Source: Lentibacillus daqui
GTDB lineage: Bacteria > Bacillota > Bacilli > Bacillales > Amphibacillaceae
NCBI RefSeq assembly: GCF_027186265.1
Contig: NZ_CP114176.1
Location: 1,922,001-1,986,000 of the forward strand
DNA length: 64,000 nucleotides
Direction: 5' to 3'
The position numbers and the translations under genes were made by a program. Shown here in pieces: positions 39,812 to 48,934 of this stretch; position 1 is the first letter of the stretch; each line of letters starts with the position of its first letter. A model generated the notes under the pieces. That model searched no databases. It was given only the letters and a program-made list of their open reading frames with translations, and was not told the origin of the DNA.

Positions 39812-41710
39812 CTACATCACTCTCTTAAACATTTTTTCCAATTCATACGTGGAAAAATGAATAATAATAGGCCGGCCATGTGGACATGTAAATGGATCAG
39901 TTGTTGAGCGTAAATCTTCCAATAACCGAAACATATCGTCATGATTAAGGTGATGATTTGCTTTAATCGATCGTTTACAGGACATGAGAGTAGCAGCATC
40001 TTCTCTAATCGCCTCAATGTTGATTTTCTCTTCTTCCATGATCTGGTCAATCATTTCTCTGATGACTTCCTCTTCAAACCCTTTTGGGAACCATGTGGGA
40101 TGAGAGCGGATGATATACGACTGCCCGCCAAATGGTTCGAGAAACAAACCAACTCGTTCCAATTCATCCCGATAGTTCTCAATAAAAATGGCTTCCTGTT
40201 TGGAAAAATCAAAGGTCAACGGGATTAATAATTCCTGTAACTCGTTTGTTGTTTTTCCCAGCTTTTGTTTGAAGAATTCATATTTGATCCGTTCCTGGGC
40301 GGCATGCTGATCAATCATATAGAAACCTTTTTCGTTTTGTGCCAAAATATATGTTCCTTGTAATTGACCGATTGGGTACATGGTTGGTACACGGTCTCTA
40401 CCGGTCTTAAGTGGCTCCTGATATACTTCCTCTATATAATCATCTGGAATTTCTTCGCTAATAGAAGGCGTATCTCCAGGTATCGTTGTTTCTATAGGTG
40501 GTTCAGTATTATCATTCAAATCAATGGGTCCCGTATCATTGGTAAACCATACTTTTTTTTCGTTTACTTGTTGTTCTGTCCGCCCATCCGATATGTACAT
40601 TTGATCGGCTTGCTGTTCTGTCTGTTCAGGCGAGACAGTATTCGGCTGGGTAACATGATCAAATTGTAGTGTATGCTGCACAGATTCTGGCTGTCTTTTT
40701 TCTTTATATTCCATTTCCGGGATTAATGTTGTTTGCCGAAATTTGGAACGGATAGTTTCTTCAATCGCTTGAAACAATTCTTTATCTTTGCTGAAACGAA
40801 CTTCCAATTTTGTCGGATGGACATTGACATCGACCAAAATCGGATCCATGTCGATATTTATTATAGCAATCGGCTGCCGGCCAATTGGCAGTAACGTATG
40901 ATAGCCATTAACGATTGCCTTGGCTAATGGAATACTTTTAATATACCGTCCGTTGATGATCGTAGAAATATAGTTTCTTGATGCCCGGGTGATTTCCGGT
41001 TTGGCAATAAAACCTTCAATCTGGAAATCAAGGGTTTTATGCTTAATTGGCAGCATTTTCTTTGCTACACTCATACCGTATACTTGGGCAATAACTTGCA
41101 GCATGTCCCCATTCCCGGTCGTTTTAAACAGTTGTTTGCCATTATGGGTCGCTTCAAAACGTATGGATGGATGGGATAATGCCAACCGGTTTAATAAATC
41201 GGTAATATGGCCAAGCTCCGTGTGAATCGTCTTCATATATTTTAACCGGGCTGGTGTATTAAAGAATAAATCTTCCACGGTAATTTCCGAACCTTTGCGG
41301 GCATCGCTTTTTTCTTTGTGTGTTTCTTTACCACCTTCCAGTTTCAGTAAAGTACCAGCATGGTCTCCTTGGGAGGTTTTCACCGTTAAACGACTGACCG
41401 CTGCAATACTCGCCAATGCCTCGCCTCTAAAACCAAGTGTCTTTACATGAAATAAATCTGTTTCATTCTTTATTTTACTAGTCGCATGTCGTAAAAATGC
41501 CCGTTCACAATCTTCCTCCTGCATTCCGTCTCCATTGTCCGTAATCTTAATTTGTTGTAATCCTGCGTCAAGAATATCGATTTTAATCCAGTTGCTATTG
41601 GCATCGATGCTGTTTTCCACCAATTCCTTGACAACTGAAGCCGGACGTTCCACTACTTCACCAGCCGCGATCTTATTGGCAAGTGTATCAGGCATTTGTA
41701 CGATACTCAT
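39812..41710 (-). CDS. mutL: DNA mismatch repair protein MutL
   Basis: 632 aa. GHKL ATPase motifs (ELVENSIDANSNW with the Mg-binding Asn, DNGDGM, TLGFRGEALASI). The C-terminal latent endonuclease has DQHAAQERIKYE (the DQHA-x2-E-x4-E motif), SCKRSIKANHHL and CPHGRPI, so it is the endonuclease-type MutL of bacteria lacking MutH. A variable acidic linker spans about 340-435. Follows mutS by 21 bases. Confidence 0.96.
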   Translation of the reverse strand: MSIVQMPDTLANKIAAGEVVERPASVVKELVENSIDANSNWIKIDILDAGLQQIKITDNGDGMQEEDCERAFLRHATSKIKNETDLFHVKTLGFRGEALASIAAVSRLTVKTSQGDHAGTLLKLEGGKETHKEKSDARKGSEITVEDLFFNTPARLKYMKTIHTELGHITDLLNRLALSHPSIRFEATHNGKQLFKTTGNGDMLQVIAQVYGMSVAKKMLPIKHKTLDFQIEGFIAKPEITRASRNYISTIINGRYIKSIPLAKAIVNGYHTLLPIGRQPIAIINIDMDPILVDVNVHPTKLEVRFSKDKELFQAIEETIRSKFRQTTLIPEMEYKEKRQPESVQHTLQFDHVTQPNTVSPEQTEQQADQMYISDGRTEQQVNEKKVWFTNDTGPIDLNDNTEPPIETTIPGDTPSISEEIPDDYIEEVYQEPLKTGRDRVPTMYPIGQLQGTYILAQNEKGFYMIDQHAAQERIKYEFFKQKLGKTTNELQELLIPLTFDFSKQEAIFIENYRDELERVGLFLEPFGGQSYIIRSHPTWFPKGFEEEVIREMIDQIMEEEKINIEAIREDAATLMSCKRSIKANHHLNHDDMFRLLEDLRSTTDPFTCPHGRPIIIHFSTYELEKMFKRVM

Positions 41711-41731
41711 AAACTACCATCCTTTCCACTG

Positions 41732-44323
41732 CTAACCATTCTTCCGTGATTTTGCAAGTTTTTGCAATCGGTATAAAGCATTCATAGCATCCATTGGTGT
41801 CATATCAAATATATCAAGTGCAATCAGTTCTTGTACAACTTTTGACTCGGATTTTGTCTGTCTATGATTATCAGTGTTTTTAGCCGCTTCCTCGGGAAAA
41901 AACGATAATTGCTGTGGATCATTTCGTGTCTGCTTTTGCTCAGTTGGTTGATTATTTTCCAAATCATGCAATATTGCACTGGCACGGGTAATTAAATCAT
42001 CTGGCAACGCGGCCAATTTGGCAACTTGGATCCCGTAGCTTTTGTCAGCGGCACCTTCCTGGATCTGGTGCAGAAATACGACATTCCCCTCATCTTCTTC
42101 CGCCCGCACATGAATATTTTTTAATTTATCCAATGACTCAGCCAATGTCGTTAGTTCATGGTAATGGGTAGAAAACAGTGTTTTGGCATGGATGTGATCA
42201 TGAATATATTCAACAATCGCCTGGGCCAGTGCCATACCATCATATGTGCTTGTCCCTCGCCCAATTTCGTCAAACAGGATTAAACTGGAGTTCGTTGCAT
42301 TCGCTATCGCATGATTCGCCTCAAGCATTTCCACCATAAAGGTACTCTGACCAGAAACTAAATCATCTGCAGCCCCAATCCTGGTAAAAATTTGATCAAA
42401 GATGATTAAATCCGCTTCCTCACAAGGAACAAAGCAACCAATCTGTCCCATAATAACAGTTAAGGCCAATTGTCGCATATACGTGCTTTTACCAGACATG
42501 TTTGGCCCGGTAATTAAGAGTACCTCCGTTTGTGGATCAAGTGTAATGTCATTAGGAACAAAAGAGCCATCGTTCATCACCTGCTCGATAACGGGATGAC
42601 GCCCGTTTTTAACGGACAGCGTATCCTTGACAAAATTTGGCCGTTTATAATTATTTGCTTCACTAACAGTGGCAAAACCTTGCAGGACATCAATCTGGCT
42701 GATCACTTCCGCAATGTTTTGCAAGAGTGGAATTTGTTCTTTTAGTTGATCGCGAATTTCAATGAATAACTGATATTCCAGTTCCACACTTTTTTCTTCT
42801 GCTTCCATAATCAGTTGTTCTTTTTCCTTTAATTCAGGTGTAACATAACGTTCAGCATTGGTTAACGTTTGTTTGCGCTCATATCGACCTTCTGGCAGCA
42901 AATGCAAATTGGCCTTGGTTACCTCAATATAATACCCGAATACCCGGTTATAGCCGATTTTTAACGACTTGATGTTGGTTTCTTGCTTCTCTTTTTGTTC
43001 CAATGCGGCAATCCATTGTTTCCCGTTTTGTGATGCATCCCGATAATTATCCAATGTCTCATGATAGCCATCTTTGATAATCGAACCTTCCTTAATAGAA
43101 ACCGGCGGCTCATCTACCAAACTCTTCTCTAAAAGATTAACAATTTCTTCCGGCCAGGCGATCATCTCACTTAGCTGCTGAATGCGTTCCTCGGAAAATT
43201 GCTGTAACGTTGCTTTTAGTTCTGGTATTTTGGCAAGGGATTGTTTCAATTGAACAAGATCCCGGGCATTGACATTACCAAATGCAATTCGGCCGGCCAG
43301 CCGTTCCAAATCATACACAGATTTCAGGGTTTCCCTTAATGTATCACGTTCCATGAACCCTTGATAAAAACCGTCGACGATCGCTAATCGTTCTTCAATG
43401 AGCTTACGATTCATTAGCGGACGTTCTAGCCATTTTTTTAAAAGCCGGGCACCCATCGCCGTTACTGTCTTATCAAGTACCCATAGCAAACTTCCATGCT
43501 TTTTCTTCTTCAACATAGTCTCCGTTAGTTCCAGATTGCGTTTCGAATACATATCCAGTGTTAGATAATCTTGTAATTCAATCCGTTTTGCCGGTTGCAG
43601 GTGATCCAGCGAGCGTTTTTGCGTATCCTGAATATAGTTTAATAGCCTGCTAAATGCCGCAATGAAGCGCTCATCATCCAGCTCCTCACATAAATCACGA
43701 AATTCGCCATTAAATGTTGTTTCATCTTGATAGGACAGGGTTACATTCAATTTTATCCGTAATGCTTCCTGCCAGTTTTCCGGTAATTTGGAGGAAATGA
43801 CTATTTCGCTGATTGGCTGGTTATACAATTCATGGATAACCGCATCCCAACCATCGGTGATCATTATAATCCGATTTTCGCCGGTAGATAGATCATTATA
43901 AGCAATGACAAAGCTGCCATCGGAAAAATGGGAAAGACTAGCAATATAATTATTCTCTCCCTCGTTTAACATATTGGTTTCCATTACTGTCCCAGGGGTA
44001 ATCAACTGAACAACTTCCCGCTTCACAACCCCTTTTGCTGTCTTCGGATCCTCGACCTGTTCGCATATCGCAACCTTATAGCCTTTATCGATTAAATTCT
44101 TAATATAACTATCCGATGAATGATACGGAACACCACACATTGGAATCGGTTCTTTTTGGCCGGCATCCCGCTTCGTCAAGGTGATTTCCAGTTCACGTGC
44201 AGCTTTAATCGCATCATCAAAAAACATTTCGTAAAAATCGCCTAGACGAAAAAATAAAAAAGCATCCTTATGTGCTTGCTTAATTTGTAAATATTGTTCC
44301 ATCATTGGTGTATATTTTGCCAT
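41732..44323 (-). CDS. mutS: DNA mismatch repair protein MutS
   Basis: 863 aa. The mismatch-binding F-x-E motif is RLGDFYEMFF (about 25-34). Connector, clamp and lever domains follow. Walker A is ITGPNMSGKSTYMRQ (about 600), then the Walker B region SLILFDEIGRGTS and STHYHELT. The C-terminal tail carries the beta-clamp-like QLSFF sequence. First gene of mutS-mutL. Confidence 0.97.
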   Translation of the reverse strand: MAKYTPMMEQYLQIKQAHKDAFLFFRLGDFYEMFFDDAIKAARELEITLTKRDAGQKEPIPMCGVPYHSSDSYIKNLIDKGYKVAICEQVEDPKTAKGVVKREVVQLITPGTVMETNMLNEGENNYIASLSHFSDGSFVIAYNDLSTGENRIIMITDGWDAVIHELYNQPISEIVISSKLPENWQEALRIKLNVTLSYQDETTFNGEFRDLCEELDDERFIAAFSRLLNYIQDTQKRSLDHLQPAKRIELQDYLTLDMYSKRNLELTETMLKKKKHGSLLWVLDKTVTAMGARLLKKWLERPLMNRKLIEERLAIVDGFYQGFMERDTLRETLKSVYDLERLAGRIAFGNVNARDLVQLKQSLAKIPELKATLQQFSEERIQQLSEMIAWPEEIVNLLEKSLVDEPPVSIKEGSIIKDGYHETLDNYRDASQNGKQWIAALEQKEKQETNIKSLKIGYNRVFGYYIEVTKANLHLLPEGRYERKQTLTNAERYVTPELKEKEQLIMEAEEKSVELEYQLFIEIRDQLKEQIPLLQNIAEVISQIDVLQGFATVSEANNYKRPNFVKDTLSVKNGRHPVIEQVMNDGSFVPNDITLDPQTEVLLITGPNMSGKSTYMRQLALTVIMGQIGCFVPCEEADLIIFDQIFTRIGAADDLVSGQSTFMVEMLEANHAIANATNSSLILFDEIGRGTSTYDGMALAQAIVEYIHDHIHAKTLFSTHYHELTTLAESLDKLKNIHVRAEEDEGNVVFLHQIQEGAADKSYGIQVAKLAALPDDLITRASAILHDLENNQPTEQKQTRNDPQQLSFFPEEAAKNTDNHRQTKSESKVVQELIALDIFDMTPMDAMNALYRLQKLAKSRKNG

Positions 44324-44463
44324 GATAATCCTCCAAAAACGATATATCTTGTTATATTATAGCATATTTAAAAAGAATCCAGCGACACATACTCAGGAAA
44401 TTAAATGCTGGGTATGACCCACGCTCATAGGTGGAGGCATTACCCGTTATTAAATGGTAAAAA

Positions 44464-44494
44464 AATTTACGAGAGAATTACTCCCTCGTAAATT
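44464..44494 (-). terminator. Terminator after cotE
   Basis: AATTTACGAG/CTCGTAAATT stem with an 11-base loop, followed by T6 on the minus strand, directly after the cotE stop. Confidence 0.8.
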
Positions 44495-44496
44495 CG

Positions 44497-45078
44497 TTAA
44501 TCTTTTGAACTGTTGCCACTTTCGTTTAAAAACTCTGGATTTACGTCACTTAATTCTTCATCAGTGATTTCATAGTCATCCCAATCCTCATCATCATCGT
44601 CATTGTCACAGCCTTTTGGATCTACACGAACACATATCTTCGTGTCGCCAATGACCTGCACAACAAATTCCCGCTCAATTTCAACCACAATTTTGTGACC
44701 TTGATTAGCAATCTTGCATTCCAGGCAATTTGGCTGTTGGATTACTTTACAAATTACATCGTATTCATCACTCAGGCAATTATCATCTTTGATTGACAAT
44801 GGAATGTAATCGCAATAGGTTACCCGTTCCGTAACGACTTCTGTTTTCGTATTGTCGTTGTACGAATACCAAATATTAATATCGTAGCTGCCATTTACCT
44901 CTACCATATCTTCTGATTTTTTCTTGGCATTATATAAATGGTTGATAACCCAGCAACCCAGAATACTTGACGGTCTATGTGACGGGGTGACGGAATGTGT
45001 TGCCTGGGTGAATTTGCGTCCCTTTCCACAAACGGCTCTGGTAATGATTTCCCTGTAATCTTGTTCAAGAAAACTCAT
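44497..45078 (-). CDS. cotE: Outer spore coat morphogenetic protein CotE
   Basis: About 193 aa. YREIITRAVCGKGRKFTQAT at the start, WYSYNDNTKTEVVTERV in the middle and an Asp/Glu-rich tail (from about 160) ending NPEFLNESG match B. subtilis CotE. It organises the outer coat around the SpoIVA layer in the mother cell. ATG 45078 is used, with AGGAGG 11 bases upstream; the open frame reaches 45120. Lies between mutS and ricA as in B. subtilis. Confidence 0.94.
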   Translation of the reverse strand: MSFLEQDYREIITRAVCGKGRKFTQATHSVTPSHRPSSILGCWVINHLYNAKKKSEDMVEVNGSYDINIWYSYNDNTKTEVVTERVTYCDYIPLSIKDDNCLSDEYDVICKVIQQPNCLECKIANQGHKIVVEIEREFVVQVIGDTKICVRVDPKGCDNDDDDEDWDDYEITDEELSDVNPEFLNESGNSSKD

Positions 45079-45209
45079 GATTACGTTTACCTCCTCTTTT
45101 TTCATAGTCATTTTATGCAAGACAAATACCTAAAGTGCATAGCTTCATGCAGCCCAGGAAAAGTACCTTGCAATAGCCTACGAAAAATAAAGGAAAGTGT
45201 TACGAAAAT

Positions 45210-45371
45210 ATAAAGTGAAACTTCATTTAGTGGGGGTTTCCTTTCCTCCCCCACTAATGTTAGTTGAACAGAATCAGGAATTTACGGGCTGTTTATCCCC
45301 CACCTTCTGAGTTTTAAGTTACTCTCACTTATGGAGGTTGGGGTATTACAGCCCGTTAATGCGTGATAAAA
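45210..45371. repeat. Dispersed repeat B, long copy (162 bp)
   Basis: Starts ATAAAGTGAAACTTCATTTA, contains a GTGGGGG/CCCCCAC hairpin, then a long nested stem (CGGGCTGT ... CCCCCACC ... GGTTGGGG ... ACAGCCCG), and ends TTAATGCGTGATAAAA. The ends and several blocks recur at 37947-38026. A weaker relative of the inner block (GGTGGAGGCATTACCCGTTA) is seen near 44432-44455. It fills the gap between cotE and the ricA terminator. Confidence 0.75.
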
Positions 45372-45398
45372 GACAGACCTATATGCGGTCTGTCTTTT
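45368..45398 (-). terminator. Terminator after ricA
   Basis: AAAAGACAGACC/GGTCTGTCTTTT perfect stem with a 7-base loop. Confidence 0.85.
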
Positions 45399-45430
45399 GT
45401 GTTCCGGCACACGCTGGTGTGCATCCTTTT

Positions 45431-45859
45431 TTAATGATTGCAAGCCGGACTGTTTCTGACTTTTGAACCCGTTTCTCCTGACAATAGGTCCCCTCCAGTC
45501 GACTCAATAACTTCATTGGTTACTTCACGGGCAATTGTGCCGGTTACGAGTTGTAGTACATCATTTACAACAATTTGCGTTTCTTTGAATTCCTGAACAA
45601 CTGGAATAGCATCAATTTCCTGCTGCAATCGGTCAATTTCGGCTTCAACCTTTTTCAACGCCTCTTTCTTTTCGTAGGCTTGAAAATTAACCGCTTGTTT
45701 TTGCAATGCTTTAATTCGTGTAATTAACTGCTGTACTTTTTGATTCTCGTTTATCTTCGCCTCAACTTGTTTAAAACGATCAATTTCTTCTGTACTGGCC
45801 AGCATGTTTGCCAGTTTTTTTGCCTGATCCAATACTTGTGAACGTGTATATTCCGCCAT
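45431..45859 (-). CDS. ricA: RicA (YmcA), regulator of development and RNA maturation
   Basis: 142 aa helical YlbF/YmcA protein. Part of the RicA-RicF-RicT complex that promotes sporulation, competence and biofilm formation and directs RNase Y in B. subtilis. INENQKVQQLITRIKALQKQ and EVTNEVIESTGGDLLSGETG match. A Cys near the C-terminus (PACNH) fits the known Fe-S ligand position. Starts one base after the miaB stop; the partner RNase Y is encoded 3 kb upstream. Confidence 0.92.
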   Translation of the reverse strand: MAEYTRSQVLDQAKKLANMLASTEEIDRFKQVEAKINENQKVQQLITRIKALQKQAVNFQAYEKKEALKKVEAEIDRLQQEIDAIPVVQEFKETQIVVNDVLQLVTGTIAREVTNEVIESTGGDLLSGETGSKVRNSPACNH

Positions 45860-47428
45860 TTATTTCACCTCGACCGTATTTTCTGCCATCACGCCATCCA
45901 ATGACCATGTCTTTGCTTCGGTTATTTTCACATCAACAATACTGCCAATTGCCGACTTTGGTCCTTTAAAATTAACCAGTTTATTTTTTTCTGTATATCC
46001 GGCAAGTACATCAGGGTCTTTCTTACTTTCCCCTTCCACCAGCACTTTCACTGTTTTTCCGGCATACTTTTTCATTGCTTCCGCCGACTGTTTGTTTACC
46101 AGTTCATTCAAACGATACAGGCGTTGTTTTTTGACTTCTTCCGTTACATCGTCTTTTTTTCGTGCTGCCGGTGTACCTTCCCGCGGTGAATAAATAAATG
46201 TATAGGCGGACTCAAACCCGACTTCTTCTACAAGTGACATCGTTTCTTCAAATTGTTCATCTGTTTCATTCGGAAATCCAACAATAATATCCGTTGTCAG
46301 CGTAGCATTTGGCATTGCCTGGCGAATTTTGCGCACCAGTTCCAAATATTCTTCCCGGGTATACTTACGATTCATTTTTTTCAATATCTGACTGCTTCCA
46401 GATTGGACTGGCAAATGAATATGATCAAGCAAATTACCTCCCTTTGCCAGTACCTCAATCAGCCGGTCATCGAAATCACGCGGATGGGAAGTGGTGAATC
46501 GAACCCTCGGAATATCAATCTTATGAATGTCATCCATCAGATCACCAAGGCCATAAGTAATATCGGTGAAATCTTTTCCATAAGCATTCACATTTTGTCC
46601 AAGCAGTGTTACTTCCTGATAGCCTTGTGCTGCAAGATGCCGGATCTCCTGAATAATATCTTCCGGTCGGCGACTTCGTTCTTTCCCGCGCGTCATCGGT
46701 ACAATACAATACGTACAAAACTTATCACAGCCATACATTATGTTTACCCATGCTTTTATTTTACCTTTTCGTGCTTTTGGCAGATTTTCAATAATGTCGC
46801 CTTCCTTGGACCACACTTCAACAACCTTTTCCTTACCAAACATGGCTTCTTTCAATAACTGTGGTAATCGGTGGATATTATGAGTACCAAAAATAAGATC
46901 CACTTGCGGATGTTTCTTCATGATCCGGTTGACAACTGATTCTTCCTGGGACATACAACCACAAACACCCAGAATTAAATCGGGTTTCTCCAGTTTCAAT
47001 GGTTTCAGATGACCAATTTCGCCAAACACTTTATTTTCGGCGTTTTCACGAATCGCACATGTATTCAATAAAATGATGTCGGCTTCATTGGTGTCTGATG
47101 TGGATTCATACCCCATATCCGTTAAAATACCTGCTATCACTTCTGTATCGTGCTCATTCATTTGACAGCCATATGTACGAATAAGAAACTTTTTGCCCTC
47201 TCCAATATTTTCCATATCCTCAGGAATCGAAAAATCGTAATGTACGGTTACTTCATCACGTCCGCGTTTTCTGGCTTTATTCAAATTTGGTGGTTCATAG
47301 GTTGTTTCAAAGTATTTTGCGAAATCGGCGCTCGTTTTTTCACTAAGCGGTTTATCCTGTCCGGATTTTCTGTCCGCAGTATTCACCTGCTTGATTTGCG
47401 ATTGTTCTTTTCGCTGTTGTTCGTTCAT
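45860..47428 (-). CDS. miaB: tRNA-2-methylthio-N6-dimethylallyladenosine synthase
   Basis: 522 aa radical-SAM methylthiotransferase acting on i6A37 tRNA made by MiaA. N-terminal cluster cysteines in RTYGCQMNEHD, NTCAIREN and GVCGCMSQE. Radical SAM cluster YGCDKFCTYCIVP (about 230). C-terminal TRAM domain. A long, charged N-terminal extension of about 65 residues is normal for Bacillus MiaB. AAAAGGAG before the ATG. Directly followed by ricA. Confidence 0.96.
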   Translation of the reverse strand: MNEQQRKEQSQIKQVNTADRKSGQDKPLSEKTSADFAKYFETTYEPPNLNKARKRGRDEVTVHYDFSIPEDMENIGEGKKFLIRTYGCQMNEHDTEVIAGILTDMGYESTSDTNEADIILLNTCAIRENAENKVFGEIGHLKPLKLEKPDLILGVCGCMSQEESVVNRIMKKHPQVDLIFGTHNIHRLPQLLKEAMFGKEKVVEVWSKEGDIIENLPKARKGKIKAWVNIMYGCDKFCTYCIVPMTRGKERSRRPEDIIQEIRHLAAQGYQEVTLLGQNVNAYGKDFTDITYGLGDLMDDIHKIDIPRVRFTTSHPRDFDDRLIEVLAKGGNLLDHIHLPVQSGSSQILKKMNRKYTREEYLELVRKIRQAMPNATLTTDIIVGFPNETDEQFEETMSLVEEVGFESAYTFIYSPREGTPAARKKDDVTEEVKKQRLYRLNELVNKQSAEAMKKYAGKTVKVLVEGESKKDPDVLAGYTEKNKLVNFKGPKSAIGSIVDVKITEAKTWSLDGVMAENTVEVK

Positions 47429-47574
47429 AACGATGCTCCTTTTAAACTAAAAGTTGATTCTAAACTTGTGCATTCATTATTACAGTATAATACCTATATC
47501 CACATTAAACAACATAAGCAGATAAACCGCAAATGAAAACTTTCCATTCGTTTTGGTGTCTTTGTATTTCTCCA

Positions 47575-47609
47575 TAAAAATAGTGTTACGCAGTTTGTTA
47601 CGTAACACT
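47575..47609 (-). terminator. Terminator after spoVS
   Basis: AGTGTTACG/CGTAACACT stem, 10-base loop, followed by ATTTTTA on the minus strand. Confidence 0.7.
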
Positions 47610-47647
47610 TATCGTCATCCATAAATTACAAAAATAAAACCGTATTA

Positions 47648-47908
47648 TTATCTGGGCTCAACAATTAACTTGATCGCTGTACGTTCCTCGTTATCAATCA
47701 TAATATCGGTAAAGGCTGGAATGCAAATCAGATCAACTCCACTGGGTGCTACAAACCCTCTGGCTATTGCTACCGCTTTCACAGCTTGATTTAATGCTCC
47801 CGCCCCGATTGCCTGAATCTCTGCTGAACCACGTTCTCGTAAAACATTCGCGAGTGCACCTGCTACTGAATTTGGACTTGATTTGGCTGACACTTTTAAT
47901 ATTTCCAT
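47648..47908 (-). CDS. spoVS: Stage V sporulation protein S
   Basis: 86 aa, nearly identical in length and sequence to B. subtilis SpoVS (EILKVSAKSSPNSVAGALAN ... AIKLIVEPR). Alba-like nucleic-acid-binding fold; needed for coat assembly and timing of sporulation. GGAGG lies eight bases before ATG 47908. A possible SigH-type promoter lies upstream. Confidence 0.96.
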   Translation of the reverse strand: MEILKVSAKSSPNSVAGALANVLRERGSAEIQAIGAGALNQAVKAVAIARGFVAPSGVDLICIPAFTDIMIDNEERTAIKLIVEPR

Positions 47909-47951
47909 TACTAGTACCTCCTTCATTTACTAATGTCGTCCTATTGTAACT

Positions 47952-47982
47952 ATATTCCCGGAGTTGATAGCTTATTACCTTT
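47952..47982 (-). promoter_or_regulatory. Possible SigH promoter for spoVS
   Basis: On the minus strand AAAGGTAAT (47974-47982) and CGGGAATAT (47952-47960) resemble the SigH -35 (AGGAWWW) and -10 (GAAT) elements with about 13 bases between. B. subtilis spoVS is SigH-dependent. Match is partial. Confidence 0.35.
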
Positions 47983-48014
47983 ATTATGCAGGAATGATTC
48001 AAATAATTCAAATA

Positions 48015-48812
48015 TTAACCGAAGAACGGATGATCATCATTAATCAAAATTCGCTCTACACGGGATGCTTGGCCTGTTTTCTCGTCAATGGTCGTAATGA
48101 CACCATTTAACTGTGTTCTTCCCTTTTTATCCACTTCGAAACGTATTGGCAAGCTGGTTAAAAATTTCTTCAACACTGCCTCTTTATCCGTGCCCAGTAT
48201 CGCATCATAAGGTCCTGTCATACCTGCATCTGTAATGTATGCGGTTCCCTGCGGCAGAATACGCTCATCTGCTGTTTGCGTATGTGTATGGGTACCAACA
48301 ATCGCACTAACCCGCCCATCCACATACCAGCCCATTGCTTGTTTTTCACTGGTAGCTTCAGCATGGAAGTCCAGAAAAATGAGATTTGTCTGTTGTTTAG
48401 CTTCAGCAATTAATTGATCCACTTTTCGAAACGGATCATCCAAAGCTGGTAGAAAGGTTCGCCCTTGCAGATTAAGCACTGCAACCTTAATCCCGTTTAA
48501 ATGATAATACACGATCCCTTTTCCAGGTGTTCCCTCAGGAAAGTTGGCTGGGCGGATCATATATCTGGCATCATCGATAAATGCAAAAATATCTTTTTTA
48601 TCCCATGTATGATTGCCCATCGTAATTACCTGGGCACCCCATTCCAAAAATTGCTTATAAATTTTTTCAGTAATTCCTTTTCCGGATGCAGCATTCTCAC
48701 CATTGACAATAATCATGTGGGGACGGTACTTTTCTTTCAACTTGGGTAAATATTCCTGTACCATATCACGTCCTGGTGATCCAACAACATCACCAATAAA
48801 CAAAATTTTCAT
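48015..48812 (-). CDS. ymdB: YmdB metallophosphoesterase (2',3'-cyclic nucleotide phosphodiesterase)
   Basis: 265 aa. All metal-ligand motifs are present: IGDVVGSPGR, NGENAASGKG, GNHTWDKK, DFHAEATSEK and GTHTHTQTAD. In B. subtilis YmdB controls the choice between biofilm and motility and affects RNA turnover. Lies between rny and spoVS, the conserved order. Confidence 0.94.
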   Translation of the reverse strand: MKILFIGDVVGSPGRDMVQEYLPKLKEKYRPHMIIVNGENAASGKGITEKIYKQFLEWGAQVITMGNHTWDKKDIFAFIDDARYMIRPANFPEGTPGKGIVYYHLNGIKVAVLNLQGRTFLPALDDPFRKVDQLIAEAKQQTNLIFLDFHAEATSEKQAMGWYVDGRVSAIVGTHTHTQTADERILPQGTAYITDAGMTGPYDAILGTDKEAVLKKFLTSLPIRFEVDKKGRTQLNGVITTIDEKTGQASRVERILINDDHPFFG

Positions 48813-48899
48813 TCTTCCTACTCATCCTATCCAATATTATATTATAAGTGTTTCATAATAAAAATGTACTTGTCAAAATTTAGACCCTGAAAATACAAT

Positions 48900-48924
48900 A
48901 AAAGCGGTCAGATCGACCGCTTTT
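48900..48924 (-). terminator. Terminator after rny
   Basis: AAAAGCGGTC/GACCGCTTTT stem with a 5-base loop. Confidence 0.8.
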
Positions 48925-48934
48925 ATATAAAATC

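Noticed and set aside
44400..44462. Third copy of dispersed repeat B
   Set aside because: Only a short inner block (GGTGGAGGCATTACCCGTTA) resembles the family; the defining ends are missing, so it is mentioned only as a possible relative.
46253..46858. 201-codon open frame on the plus strand
   Set aside because: Antisense shadow of miaB with no start signal.
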